A DNA stretch of 64,000 bases, taken from assembly GCA_019454045.1 (NCBI GenBank), contig SKCR01021403.1, positions 105,947-169,946 of the forward strand, given 5' to 3'. The notes under the pieces are model-generated. The model was not told the origin of the DNA, ran no database searches, and saw only the letters and a list, made by a program, of their open reading frames with translations. The stretch is from Zanthoxylum bungeanum. Its lineage: Eukaryota > Streptophyta > Magnoliopsida > Sapindales > Rutaceae. Of this stretch, positions 45,236 through 57,058 are shown in pieces. Numbering within the stretch: position 1 is the first letter of the stretch; every line of letters begins with the position of its first letter. The translations under genes and the position numbers were made by a program.

Positions 45236-46514
45236 TAAGAGAAAGAAAGGGGGGCTCATAGAGTACAATGGCATTTGAGCATATGTTGTAATATTATTTT
45301 TTATTAGTATATAAAGGAAAAGGAGAAGGAGGGCACTGTGACTCAGAGTCAAGGAAAAAAATAACAAAAACAAAAAGTCGGAGGAAAAAACCCAGGACCA
45401 CCTCTTGTAATACATTTTCTATTCCTTCTCATTGTTTTTTACTGTAAAACTCGAAGTATTAATATTTTATCCCCAAATAGTAAAACATTAACACCTCTCC
45501 TGTGAATATAGACTAGATACCGAACCACGTAAATTCATTGTGTTATTTTATTTATTTTTTGCGTACCGTATCTCACTCTATAAATCTATGTGTTGAGGTC
45601 GGAAATCGAGTACTAGTGATAATTCGACAACAATCATGTCTCGAATTCAACGTCAATAAAATAATATTTGTATTAATGTATTTACTTTATCTTATAATTA
45701 TAATGAATTGTTAACAAATTATAACTATATCATTTATTAAAATTATGTATTTTCCACTACCAAAATAAATAAGTAAATATTTTTAGAAGAAATATATGCA
45801 TGTTTCTTATAATATTATTAATTTATTATATTATTATTAAATTTTAAATTTATTATTTTATTATGGGTATATGAAGGGTTTAGATAGGGGTAAAATTGTC
45901 AATCATCTCATTCTCAATGGCCACCTCCCATAAGAATAAGACTCATATTAACCATTCCCATTGTGTATAGGACCCATTAATTTCATTCACATTCTATAAT
46001 CATTTTAAGTTAGTAAACACAATTAATCATTCTCTTTCTCCATTTTCATTCCCTAATCTCATACGTATGATAAATTTTGCACTGATTTTAATTGATGAAG
46101 TATTTTTTTTATACAAAATTATTTTTTAAAATTTGAGGGTTTCCAAATGATTTAAAAATCAACAGGTAAACAAACATCATTAGTTATAAAGCCGAGATTT
46201 GACGAGATACATGATGAGAATGAATACTTTTTTTATCCCAAAAAATGATAGGATAACACCTAAATAAATTTTTATCTCGATTTTTTAAATAAAATGGGAC
46301 CGAGATGGACTGAAATTGTAAAAGCTGAGGCCCAAGAAAGTAACATTACATCCATGGCCAGGCCTAGACTTTAGAAAAGCTGGCCCTGCCCAAATAACCG
46401 TTGAGATCATCCAATGAAACGTGAAAGTGCACATAATCTTGTGCAAAATCCGAAAAATATAATTATCAACAATAAAGAATAAATTAAAAATAATAAACAA
46501 CTCATAAATATAAT
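45236..46514. other. Intergenic, diverged dispersed repeat
   Basis: No gene seen. About 45640-46060 resembles 47000-47370 in patches; both have GAAATATATGCATGTTT after an AAATATTTTTA-type stretch, and later a phrase about TTAGTAAACAC/TTACTAAACAC. This is probably a remnant of an old repeat. Confidence 0.4.
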
Positions 46515-46705
46515 TCGGTCTCCAAGGACGTGGATTAGTAGTGTAAGATTCAAAATCTCACTTTGAGCTTTGAGATCCTGAGTTCGAATCCATAAAATAT
46601 GTTTTTTATAAAAGCCTGAAACAATCAAGAATTTTACATGTTCCGCGTAAGTTTGGAATGAGTGGTATGACGGAAGGGTTTTCAACGATTCCAAACAAAA
46701 AAATT
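46515..46705 (+). mobile_element. SINE copy 2 (tRNA-derived family)
   Basis: Starts near CAAGGACGTGGATTAGTAG (box A region), followed by box B in TGAGTTCGAATCC (about 46570-46582). The shared body follows (TTTTTTATAAAAGCCTGA, TTCCGCGTAAGTTTGG) and ends TTTTCAACGATTCC before an A-rich tail. Box A/B spacing and the A tail fit a Pol III SINE. Confidence 0.72.
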
Positions 46706-47519
46706 AAAAATTAAAAATAAATAAATAAATCATTATAATGTGTAGCCATGTGCTTGCTATTCTCCAGTAGAGTAGTTGCAGCTTGCAAGCAAAGGACCAC
46801 CACGTTTTCCATATCGCACCAAATCTGGTTTCATTTGAAGGCAAACGTGACCTAGGGTGTTGTGCCCAAGCCTTAAAATTAAAAGGCCTATTCGATTCAT
46901 ATCTTAAAGTGAAACACAACCTTATTCGCAAATTTGTCTAATGTCTACGTGCTCCTAATCTTAATATTTTGAAATCAAAATGAGTCAAAATCAGATGGAC
47001 TATAATTGAAATGATGAATCAGAATATTAATAAATTATTTATTTAATTGTATAAATTGTAATGGAAATTAAATAATATTTTCATAGATTTATTTCATTGT
47101 ATAAAACAATTTATTTTATTAAAAAATATCTTTTCACTAATAAAATAAATCAGTAAACATTTTTAAAGGAAATATATGCATGTTTATTATAATAATATGC
47201 ACAATACAATACTACGAAGTAAATATTAAATATTAATTTATTAATTATAAAAATATCAATTATGGGAATACTCTCATTCCACAATTCTAAAATAAAGTGA
47301 AATCTGTCATTTTCATTCCGATTACTAAACACAAAAATGAAAATATTCAATGGGAATCATTCCACATTCCTATTCCTATTAGTAAATATTTTGTTATTGA
47401 AACACAACTAACAATTATCAGCAACGAGAAATTTGTTGTTGAAAATAAAATATTTGTGAGAATCGTAAATAACATCTGATGCATAATAAATTTAAAAAAT
47501 CTGTTCAAATCAACTGCTT
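46706..47519. other. Intergenic, no gene seen
   Basis: AT-rich. It contains the second copy of the dispersed repeat noted at 45640-46060. No gene recognised. Confidence 0.4.
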
Positions 47520-47612
47520 TATATTCCAATGGGCGCAATATTGTGGTTTGAATTTTGAGACCTTATCTTCAAGGTTCTAAATTCATGTCATAGATAATAT
47601 CCTTATAAGAAC

Positions 47613-47649
<37 letters not shown>
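47520..47649 (+). mobile_element. SINE copy 3 (5' part) running into TA microsatellite
   Basis: GGGCGCAATATTGTGGTTTG... then AAGGTTCTAAATTCATGTC (eroded box B) and CCTTATAAGAACCTGA match the 5' two thirds of the family. The rest is replaced by a TA run (47616-47649). Confidence 0.5.
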
Positions 47650-47652
<3 letters not shown>

Positions 47653-49599
47653 TAACATTTGAGTTTACAGTTTACGATCATTTAAATGTGCTAATTAATT
47701 TAACTGATAAAATCATATGAGGTGATACAAACAGACTTATGTTATTTTTGGATTGATGGAAGGAGATGGTTTATAATGAAATGTATCTTGTTTGGGAAAA
47801 AAGAGAGGTTTATAATATAATGTTCTAAAATATTATTTGGTAAATAAATAGTAATGGAATGGAATGTAACTAAATATGTTTTAAAAATAATTGTTCTCTT
47901 TTAAATTCTAAAAGAGCAAATATGATAAATATTTTTATTTTTATTTTTTCAAAGAGTAAATTTATCTTCACAGATAACGTTATTTTTTTTTAAATTACGT
48001 TTCATCTCCAACTCCTCCTATCTGAGGGGCTTATTTTCAATGGCTCAGTATCTCTTTTTGTTACACTTCATTTAATCTTCTTCCATAAATCTAAACAATG
48101 AATTTTAAATATTTTAAATTTCACCTTCTTTCATTTCATCTAATTCCATTAATTCAAACATAGTCTTAAGCTTCGAACTATGGGTCTTTCATCTAATTCA
48201 CATAATAATTGAAGAGAAAAAATACCCAAAATCGTGAACACCCCTGGTTGGAACCTCATTCACATAAGGAGTGAACTAGATTGCTATTGAGCTATAACAG
48301 GAAAAAAAAATAGCTTATCTATTATTTTTATCACCAAGGCCCCATGTAGATTTGCTATTGAAAAGTCAAAAGCAAACTATTTCATTTTCTTAATATTTTG
48401 AGAAAATATATTTTTTATACGTACTCATTTAATATTTTGAGGTGAACTTTATTATTTATCAATATTTTCAGGTGAGCCCGGCTATAGTTAAGACCCGGGA
48501 TGCACTTAATTTATCAGTCACTAAAATTTCTCAAGGATTTGATGGACGAATCATCATATCAAATCTTAAAAGAAAAGTTCTTATTTTATATTTGTGCATG
48601 TGGTGAGGTGAGAGTGAGATTAGGCTGTTAATATCTTTTTTTAATTCATTGAAAAATTTAGAAATTAGAAGAGTCCAGTCCAGTATGGGTGATTGTGATG
48701 TGCAGTCTAAAATTTTTTGCATTAAATTTTTTAATTTTTTAATTTATTTAATTTTTTGAAATATATTTGCATTAAATTTTGGAAGAGCCTTGAAGTTGAC
48801 CAGGTGATAATTACATATTATATATGTTTTGTATCTAAAACAATTGGGTTAGTTAGGTCAATTTATTTGAAGCAGTACATAGCAATGTCAAATGATAAAG
48901 AAATAAAAATATAAAAATCATATTATAAATTTTTAAATCAATTTTAAAATTTTGGGCCTAATTTTGAGTAAAATTTTTGGGACTTGACCGTTTATGTTGA
49001 CTCTTTCTAAAACCGCTTATGTACTAAATTTACTATTAGCAATGTCAAAACCAAGTAACAATTACTCCATTTAATTATCAAACAATAAGTTTAAGCTTCT
49101 TGAAAAGGGTTAATTAAAATTTGGTAGACGCTTTGATGATGTTGATAATTACTAATGACACCATAATTAACCATTAATCACTCATTGGAAAGTGAGATTG
49201 AAGTATCACCAACTACCAAACCTACCTCTCCATAACTAACAAACCCAAACCATTCATTTTCTTTTTGATGGTTAAAAATTATTTTAATTGTAACTAATTA
49301 ACTATCTTTGATGCTAACATGTAATTTTTCCTCAACTTTTCTTCAGAATTAAAAATAATAAAAGGTAACTATTTTAGTTCCTACAGTGTAAATAAATAAA
49401 TATATATATATATATATATATATAATTACCAAAAATTTAATCGTGTTATTTTTGTAGCTGTTGGATCTGACTTTTCCAGAATAAAATAGTATTTTTCTTT
49501 AAATTAATTTAAACAAATCTTACCTCAAATATGTGAAAAATTATATGATCAAAATAAATTTTGGCGCATGGGTTTCAGCAGCTGATTGCGTTGATTTTA
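47650..49599. other. Intergenic, no gene seen
   Basis: AT-rich; only short open frames without recognisable content. A TA microsatellite lies at 49400-49424. Confidence 0.5.
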
Positions 49600-49765
49600 A
49601 AAAATTGGCTGGGTGGAAAAATATTTAGGATTTGATTGTCACGGTTTGGGTTCGAGTTCATGGTGTATTTTTTATAAGAGTCTGAGATAGTAAGGGATAC
49701 ATGCTCCGCTTAAGTTCAGGTCAGATGATTTGGCGGCGGGGTTTCTAAGTTATGCAAAAATTTAA
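49600..49765 (+). mobile_element. SINE copy 4 (tRNA-derived family)
   Basis: Box-B-like GGGTTCGAGTTC (about 49668-49679), TTTTTTATAAGAGTCTGAGA, CATGCTCCGCTTAAGTT, then a GGCGGCGGGGTTTCTAAG end. It aligns with copies 1, 2 and 5. Confidence 0.68.
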
Positions 49766-51220
49766 TAAATTTGAAGGAAAATATATTTATGATAAGTACC
49801 TTTTGATTAGTTTTTAAAAATATAACTACGAATTAAGAAATTAACTTAAACTGTGGGGGACTAAAATGCACATTTATTCAAAAATATAAAATAAGAATAT
49901 TCACATTTTACTACTCAAACTTATGAGTGATGACAATATAACAATTGGATTTTGTGAATTTTGAAATATTATATTTTACTATTAAATTTATGATAAAATA
50001 TATTTATTACACTAAGGTCAACTAAGTCAACTAACGGTCAATAAACTTAAAGTAGTAAAATATCAGATGTTGTATAAATTTAATAGTAAAATATTTATTT
50101 TATAATAAATTTAGTAGTATAATATAATATTTCAATATTTTCAATACCCAATTATTATTTTCATAAGTTTTGTAATAAAAATGTAAATAATCCTATAAAA
50201 TATATTGTTTTGATTATCGAATTAGTGATCTAAAAGATTGAATGTGTCACTGGTTCGACTGATAGAATCATTCCGGAAAAATCGGGAAAATCGGAAAATG
50301 TCATAAATAGTTTTATTTAATTAAAAATTATAAAAAATAAAAAATTTAATTTTTACTTTTAAAAATTAAAAAAATTTGAACCAATCTGATATATCAATTT
50401 TGACCGATTTTTTTAAATACTAATTTTTAATGATTAGTTGAATTGGACTTAGGATCCCATTCAACTTACTGTTCCGGTCCATTTTTCAAAACAATGATAA
50501 CATTTAATTGCCAAAAAATTAACACACGCCAGGGTGTAAGCCTACCAAGAAATCTTAATGGCTTACGTTGGCAAAAAATGGCGGGTCCCATTCCACGAGG
50601 CTTTACAGTAAACTCGTTATTCAAATGTTTGTGTCGTTTTCCGAGGCTGCATGTGCGCATGTTAGCGGATACCAGGAGCAATCCATAAGAAGCGGAATAG
50701 AAGGGGACTATGTGGACCAATCAAAACCTCCAGCGTGGCAATCTCTTATTTTCTAATTTTGGTCAAATTTAGTTGAGTTCTGTCGCTTCAACGGTCAGGA
50801 TTAAAGATTCTTCTTTAAATCTCGTTTCCCTGTACGTCTTCTAAAAGCCAATAAGTACAATATTATGACAATTAAGTTGCTTTTAACTTTTATGTTACGA
50901 TACCCGTTTTATTTTTATTTTTTTCACTCTATAAGTTTAAATATATTTTTAATTTTTTATTATTTCAATATTTAAATTTGGACTTAAGAGGCTTTTATTG
51001 TTGAATTTAGATATATATGTTCCATAAAAAATGATTAATTTATTAATATAAGATATTATAAAATATGAAAGACATATATATATGTCGGTTTGGTTATCAC
51101 TCTACGTTGATGCATTAAAAAGCGACCTATCCAGACAGGTCGCGGGATTCAAAAGTAAAATTAACCGAAATAATTGATTTTATGTCATTTGGTGCAAAAA
51201 AAAAAAAACATTATAACTTC
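49766..51220. other. Intergenic, no gene seen
   Basis: AT-rich up to about 50440, then a more GC-balanced patch (50440-50760) that gives short open frames on both strands without recognisable content. A small hairpin GCGACCT...AGGTCGC lies at about 51122-51144. Confidence 0.45.
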
Positions 51221-52232
51221 CATTGTCGTGCCAATGAATATCCATTGTCGCTAGACCTGGCCGCCGGTTCGGAACCGAACCGAACCGGCCGGTTCACGGT
51301 TCCACAAGTGTGGAACCGGAACCGAACCGGTTAATTCCGGTTCGGTTCCGGTTCCACACTTAAGTGGAACCGGAACCGTAAACCGAACCGGAACCGAACC
51401 GGTCGGTTCCGGTTCGGTTTACGGTTCCCCTTCCGTTTTTTTTTTTTTTTTTAATAATAAATTTTAAAAAATAAAAAAAAAATTCTATAATCGTAATGTT
51501 TTTTCATACTATCACATCATTTTTATAAAATCTTTTTTTTATAAAATTCTTTTTAAAATATAATCCTTTTTATAGCCAACTCTTGGCTAGTGCTTTCTTT
51601 ATATAAGCAATGTGGGATATTTGTTATTTGGCTATTGTGTCCCACATCGCTTATATAAAGAAATCAATAACCAAGAGTTGGTTATAAAAAGGATGTGGAC
51701 ATTCATGTTTTAGTATTGCAATTTTAAACCTCATTAAGTCATTATTATTAATTAAAAAAATTGAGATTTACTTGTGGAACCTTACGGTTCCAAGAAAATA
51801 ATTTTTTTTTTTTTTTACTTCCGGTTCCAACCGGAACCGTACGGTTCCGGTTGAAACTGTTCGGTTCCAGCGGTTCCAACCGGTTCGGTCAGGGTAAGAA
51901 CCCTAACCGAACCGGTCAGGTTCCGGTTCGGTTCCGGAACCGGAACCGGAACCGGAACCGGTTGGAACCGGAACCTCCGGTTCCAACCGGTTCGGTTCCG
52001 GTTCGGTTCCGGTTCCGAACCGGAACCTTGGCCGGGTCTAATTGTCGCGACAATGGATATTCATTGGCACGACAATGAGACATTAAAAGATAAAAAACAT
52101 TCTGATTAATATTGTCGCGACAATGAGACGCTGTTGCAAAATATTACTCTGACTTATATTGTCACGATAATGAGATGCTCGTGCATATTGTCACGACAAT
52201 GATTTCTCATTGACGTGACAATGAGACGCTGA
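51221..52232. repeat. Cluster of ATTGTCGCGACAAT palindromes, split by the hAT MITE
   Basis: Before the MITE inserted, 51221-51250 and 52049-52078 formed one perfect 60-bp palindrome centred on TCGCGA. Further copies of ATTGTC(G/A)CGACAATG or its halves follow at about 52110, 52160, 52186 and 52212, often followed by AGACGCTG. A TATA-like CCTATTTATAGGGC lies at 52285-52298. It could be the promoter side of an old LTR; this is inference. Confidence 0.6.
51252..52040. mobile_element. Non-autonomous hAT element (MITE), 789 bp
   Basis: Terminal inverted repeats TAGACCTGGCC / (reverse) TAGACCCGGCC are flanked by a perfect 8-bp target copy ATTGTCGC (51244-51251 and 52041-52048), which is diagnostic of hAT elements. 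Both sides are filled with GGTTCCGGTTCGG-type repeats. The centre has an inverted repeat with arms of about 57 bp (51563-51619 and 51639-51693). There is no transposase. The open frame at 51761-52078 is a repeat product (RNRNRN...). Confidence 0.93.
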
Positions 52233-52579
52233 TATGAAAAAATATGATTAAAAAATATATCTTTCGGAGGTAATTTTTGATTGCCTATTTATAGGGCACA
52301 TATTTGTTTATATTAGATAACATATTTTCTTCCAAAATTCTTAAGTAGAAATTTAACAAAATGTTATGTTGGATCTCTAAATAAGGATAAGATTTTGTGC
52401 GAAAGAGAGTAGAAGAAACAAAAACCATACATATTTAGTAATTACATAGCATTGAATTTAGAAAACCACTAAAACCTCTTCCTCTTTCTCTTAACAGCCG
52501 TTCAAAATTCATTGAATCTCAAGCTAACTTAATAACAGAACAGATTATGGAGAGATAATTAAAGTCTTGAGAATGAATG
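52233..52579. other. Intergenic, no gene seen
   Basis: Follows the palindrome cluster; contains the TATA-like site near 52288. No gene recognised. Confidence 0.4.
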
Positions 52580-52985
52580 TGAGAAAAGAGTGACCCCAAA
52601 AGCTTCGGAAAATGCCAATTGATTTGGTTCTGCACCTTTGTAGTTAAAATTAACATTAACCCATAATCAAAATAAGCCGGAAAAAAAAACCAAATAAAAG
52701 AAAAACAAATATAAACATACCATAAATGGGAAATAGATTAAGAATGATCCCAAAAACTGTGGAAAATGCTAATTGCTTTCGTTCTGGACCTCTGTAGTTA
52801 CAATTAACATTAACCTAAAATCAAAATCAACCCAAAAAAAAGGGAAAACAGATATAAACATACCACAAATGGGAAATAGACCAAGAGTGATCCCAAGAGC
52901 TGTGGAAAATGCCAATTACTTAGGTTTTATACCCTTGTAGTTAAAATAAACATGAACCCATAATCATAATCAATCTATCTCGGTA
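52580..52985. repeat. Three tandem copies of a ~140-150 bp unit
   Basis: Units start near 52590, 52746 and 52886, each with a (T)GA(C/T)CCCAA.A.CT..GGAAAATGC phrase, then a TTGTAGTTA phrase, then AACAT(T/G)AACC, then TAATCA. A partial fourth copy lies near 53655-53680. No coding content. Confidence 0.75.
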
Positions 52986-53249
52986 TGGGTTTGTTCTTAT
53001 GTTTTGTTATTTAATTTTTAATTATGTATACAGATATTCTGTATGTATGGTTCTGATTGATTCTATAAACTCTTAAATTTGCATCTACCCATATGAATAC
53101 ATTTGAGATCGTCGCTATTAAAATTGTAAGTTGCTGTTTGAGACCCTGTCATTTTGTTCGGGAGAGAATTGGAAACATGAAGATCGTGGCCTTTAAAAAA
53201 TAGATATTATTGTGGAGATATTTAGGTATAATTGTTTCGGTGTTTTGAG

Positions 53250-53402
53250 TCCTCAAGAGGCGTGGTTTGGTAGTGTAGGATTTATGATCTCATCTTAAGG
53301 TCCTGTATTCGAATCAAGGGAGTGTATTTCTTGTAAGAGTCACCCCTCAAGCCCGGGAGTGGTGATTTAACAGTAGAATTTCCAACGATTTATAAAAAAA
53401 AA
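53250..53402 (+). mobile_element. SINE copy 5 (tRNA-derived family), with A tail
   Basis: GAGGCGTGGTTTGGTAGTGT (box A region), box B TGTATTCGAATCAAG (about 53306-53320), TTCTTGTAAGAGTC, then CCGGGAGTGGT and AATTTCCAACGATT before an A12 tail. GGTGTTTT (before) and GGCGTTTT (after) may be an imperfect target copy. Confidence 0.75.
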
Positions 53403-54428
53403 AAAATTCTGGCGTTTTCCACTTCATAAACTTAGCTACTTGAAATTTTAGTATTTTAAACTCTTTCTTAGCTGAGAATTGCTCACATTTTTTTGGCCGG
53501 AAATAACAAAACAAAGCACTCGCAACTGCTTTATGAACCAAATTATACAATATTCTTCAAGGAGGAAAAAATCAACCCAAAAAAGAAGGAAAAAAAATAT
53601 TAAAACTTTAACCAATTGAGAGAAAATGATCAATGATTTTTTTGTTAAACCGAAGTCCAGTTACAAAATTAACATTAACCCAGTTTAAAAAAAAAAGAGA
53701 GGAGATTTAAAAATTGAAAATGATACTGCTTGTTACCTGGTTGAAGAATAGGTAAATGAATGTCTAAATGTAACAACTACAACATAATAAATCCAAAATC
53801 AATTTTTTGGGCACATATAATTTGGTATTACCAACAAATTAATAAATTACATGTATGATTTAATATCTATATTTTTAGCTATTTTTTAAAATTTTAGCAC
53901 GCGTGATAATGAATTATTAGATTATTGTACGCGTGATGTGATACCTCTGTTATATTGTAGATTTTCTCCAGCTGCAACATAAAACCAAAAGTAATTAGAA
54001 AGTAACTTTCATTTGCTGATGAGACGGTAGAGAAACCTAATGATTTGAGAACTCCCGAAATCATTAATAAAACCCCTAGAATTAAGGAGATAGCAGAGAT
54101 TATTTGAGGTTGAATATGAGAGTAGTTTTTTTTCTTAAAAAAGCCGTGGAAGCTCTATTTTTATGAGAATGAATATGGAGTCTTCAATTTCCTCTCAAAT
54201 TAGTAATATAATGATGATGGGAAGTTAATGGGGAGTAAAAGAAAGGAATAAAGAGGAAAAAAAATGAGAAGTAGATGAGAAAAGAAAAAGCAAAGGGAAA
54301 AGGAAAAGGTTTAAAATATAATTGTTTTTAGTAATCTCTCATCTCTTAAGGGGAAAAAGAACAGTAACATTGCTCCATAGTTGTGGTAATTTTTTAATCA
54401 AAATTTGTGTCACCAAATTATTTAATCT
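53403..54428. other. Intergenic, no gene seen
   Basis: AT-rich. Repeated CACGCGTGAT / TACGCGTGAT near 53897 and 53928. No gene recognised. Confidence 0.45.
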
Positions 54429-55683
54429 GAAAAAAATGATATTCATACTTATCATTATACTCCCTGTTTTCAAGAACGGACAGGTCAATTTACGTTTTGG
54501 GCATAAACTTATTATCATGGTTTGACTTGCCCACATTGCCAAACATTTTAACAAATTGAAAAGTCAGCAACTGACATCGTCGTCCCCTTCAAACATTTCA
54601 ATAAATTGACATGTCATCCCTTCACTTCGTCCAGCACTTCGTCGTCTCGTCTGTCTCGTCTCTCAACACAGAAAATTAAACACTTGTCTGTCTCGTCTCC
54701 CTCATCGAACCCAGAGTTGTTCCACAAAATATGAAGATCAATAACCAGTTACTAAAAGTCTATCACTAAAGAACAAAAACCAGCCTTCATTAGATTGGGC
54801 ATTAGTGACCATGAGGTCGAAGTCGATACCCCTGCCGAAATGCTTTGATTCAAATATTTTTTCTTTCAAAGTACCAACTGATATAGAAGGACCATCCATT
54901 GGGATTGAATCGTAGTCTTTTGCACTCTTAAACTTGTAATACACGGCCATTCTTTTTTCTTTTTTTGGTTCTGATTGATGAATAATAAAATATATCAAAG
55001 TGAAAATCACAAAAATAATAGCACTATGATAATCAAAGGCCTTGAAAAATATAGGGCCTATATTCAACTCAACTTAAAGAAGCGAAACAAAAATTTATGA
55101 AAAGGTACAAATGCAAAGCTCTCTCATTTTTTTTTCTAATGCTCTCAAGAAAGATCGAACCAATCAAATCCACGCAATGGGGATTCTTGCAGAATCTTCT
55201 TCGCTCGCCCGCCGGATGCAAAAGAGATAACTTTCCTCAAAACGACGCCGAAATTCGCAGCTGATACTTTCAATTCTGATGAAAACTCACAGATCGAGTG
55301 AAAATGCGATATAACCCAAAAAAAAAATCAAAATCTTCGAGAGCCGATTACAATTAGTGAACACCACAACGATATTCATGATCAATCGAGATGATCTTCG
55401 AACAAGGAAATGCTGGAAAAACTTACCGCCGAAAAAGTGAACTCACGACGACGAAGTGCTAGAAATGCTGGACGAAGTGAAGGGGACGACAGGTCAATTT
55501 GTTGAAATGTTTGAAGAGGACGACGATGTCAGCTGCTGACTTTTCAATTTGTTGAAATGTTTGAAGGGCTGTTTGGCAACGTAGGCAAGTCAAACCATGA
55601 TAATAAGTTTAAGCCCAAAACGCAATTTGACCTGTCGTTCTGGAAAACAGAGAGTAGAATGATAAGTACAAATATCATCTCTC
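54429..55683. mobile_element. Pack-MULE-like element with ~225-bp inverted ends
   Basis: About 54436-54660 and 55440-55678 are inverted copies of each other. Shared words include ATGATATT, ACTTATCATT, GTTTTGGGC, CATGGTTTGACTTGCC, AAAAGTCAGC, TGACATCGTCGTCC and CTTCACTTCGTCCAGCA. Long terminal inverted repeats around captured gene DNA are typical of Mutator-like Pack-MULEs. A possible target copy is TTAATCT at 54422-54428 and 55684-55690 (only 7 bp seen; 9 would be usual). The interior holds a DWNN-domain gene fragment and no transposase. Confidence 0.78.
54738..54950 (-). pseudogene. Captured fragment of a DWNN-domain (RBBP6/PQT3-type) gene
   Basis: Minus strand ATG 54950 reads MAVYYKFKSAKDYDS and continues ISVGTLKEKIFESKHFGRG and FDLMVTNAQSNEG. 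This is the N-terminal DWNN (ubiquitin-like) domain of plant RBBP6/PQT3-type E3 ligases. The domain is cut after about 55 residues, near where a donor intron would be expected, and the frame runs on into unrelated residues to the stop at 54738. The open frame upstream of the ATG (to 55067) is hydrophobic and looks like captured 5' UTR or intron. About 55080-55440 probably holds more of the donor gene's 5' region. No RING or zinc knuckle is present, so it cannot be an active ligase. Confidence 0.8.
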
Positions 55684-55690
55684 TTAATCT

Positions 55691-57058
55691 AATGTCTATT
55701 TGTGGACAATATTTTCCTTATTTTATGATATTTGTGACACTTACGGAAAATTTGGTCAACGAAAATTTGATCAACTGAGTATTTCTTAATGCGAATCTTT
55801 CAGATCTATACAAATCAGGATCATATCCGGACCTTTTTATCATCCCTATTTTTAATCATTATAAAATATTTTCTGAAATTTTTTTGAATACGCTAAATAT
55901 TTAAAAATTCTTTTCAGAAAATATTTCAAGTTATAGTTAAATATTTTAAATATTAAAAAACACTTTTTTTCATTGAAAATGTTTTAAACCGCACACAAAC
56001 CCTCAATTAATAATATATTGAATCTTTAATTTTCATGCAAGGTTAGAGATTCATAAATGCGCCAGCCCTACTATAACGCTTGTGGGGCAAGCCAGGAGGC
56101 AAGAACCCTATCATTCGATCACCACAATTATTATTATTATTAAACTACAATATAAAAAGAAGAAAGAAAAAAAAATTCATTTTTTAAGACTTTTATTTTT
56201 TTACAATATAAATCTATAAATATACCAATCTATAATCTATCGAAATATTAAATATATTCAAAATTCTACGTCAACTTAAAAATGAAATATATAATCCTAT
56301 TTTGATACGAAGAAAATTCTACTCTCAATTTATCTCTCATAATTGAGAGATCTCGACTCATTATCATTACAAGAGTCGAATTTTTAATCTCATCCATCGG
56401 ACCAAGAGCCCTGTCGCAAAATAAATTCTCTTATTAGAAGAGCAGTAAGATGTGGTATATCATGTACCGGATGATGTAGGGCCTGTTTACTGTGAGAGAG
56501 ATGACATATACATCCGGCACATAATATAATTTTCAGAGCAGTAGAGCTAATATGAACTTGTAACACAGCTGGTTTTGTCGGCGTCAACAGAAGCACCCCC
56601 AGTGTACTCATTTCTTTCCCCAACTAAACTAACTACTAACCATAATACTATTCTTTATATTATTATTTATTTTATTTATTTTTTTCTTGAAAAGAAAATT
56701 TATTATTTATTTCATATAATAATTAATTAATTTCTCTATTTTATTGTGATGTGTGTACAGAGCAAAGAGAGTGAACTGTGGAGCGAGTGGTACGATAAAA
56801 AAAGAAAGGAGAAAAAAGAAAGAAGATGAATCGCATCGGAATTATAAAAGACGAGAATCGGAGATGCATCGTTCACTTTATTGACTGTAGAAATATGAAA
56901 TGATTGAATCGAAGATCAAAACGGCGGCATTTTCACCGAACAAACGTTCAAGCTTTTCGCATTCTTCTTCGAGAACAAAAGAAACAAAAAAAGTCAGATG
57001 ATTTGATCAATTAAGAGATCCGTAAATCAACAACAGGCTTTTGAATTGAATCAAGCAA
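55691..57058 (+). other. Upstream region of the NEK gene
   Basis: No gene in 55691-56640. 56390-56623 has a short minus-strand open frame without recognisable content. The segment about 56750-57058 (purine-rich, GAGAG and AAGAAG runs) is the likely promoter/5' UTR of the kinase gene; a transcription start cannot be fixed by eye. Confidence 0.45.

Noticed and set aside
46570..46582. Possible tRNA gene (TTCGAATCC box B)
   Set aside because: No cloverleaf can be drawn around it; the motif belongs to a SINE body found five times.
51761..52078. 105-codon frame with RNRNRN and EPEPP runs
   Set aside because: A translation of the GGTTCCGG repeats at the end of the hAT MITE.
52580..52985. CRISPR-like regular repeats
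   Set aside because: The genome is a plant nuclear one and the units are contiguous ~140-bp tandem copies without spacers.
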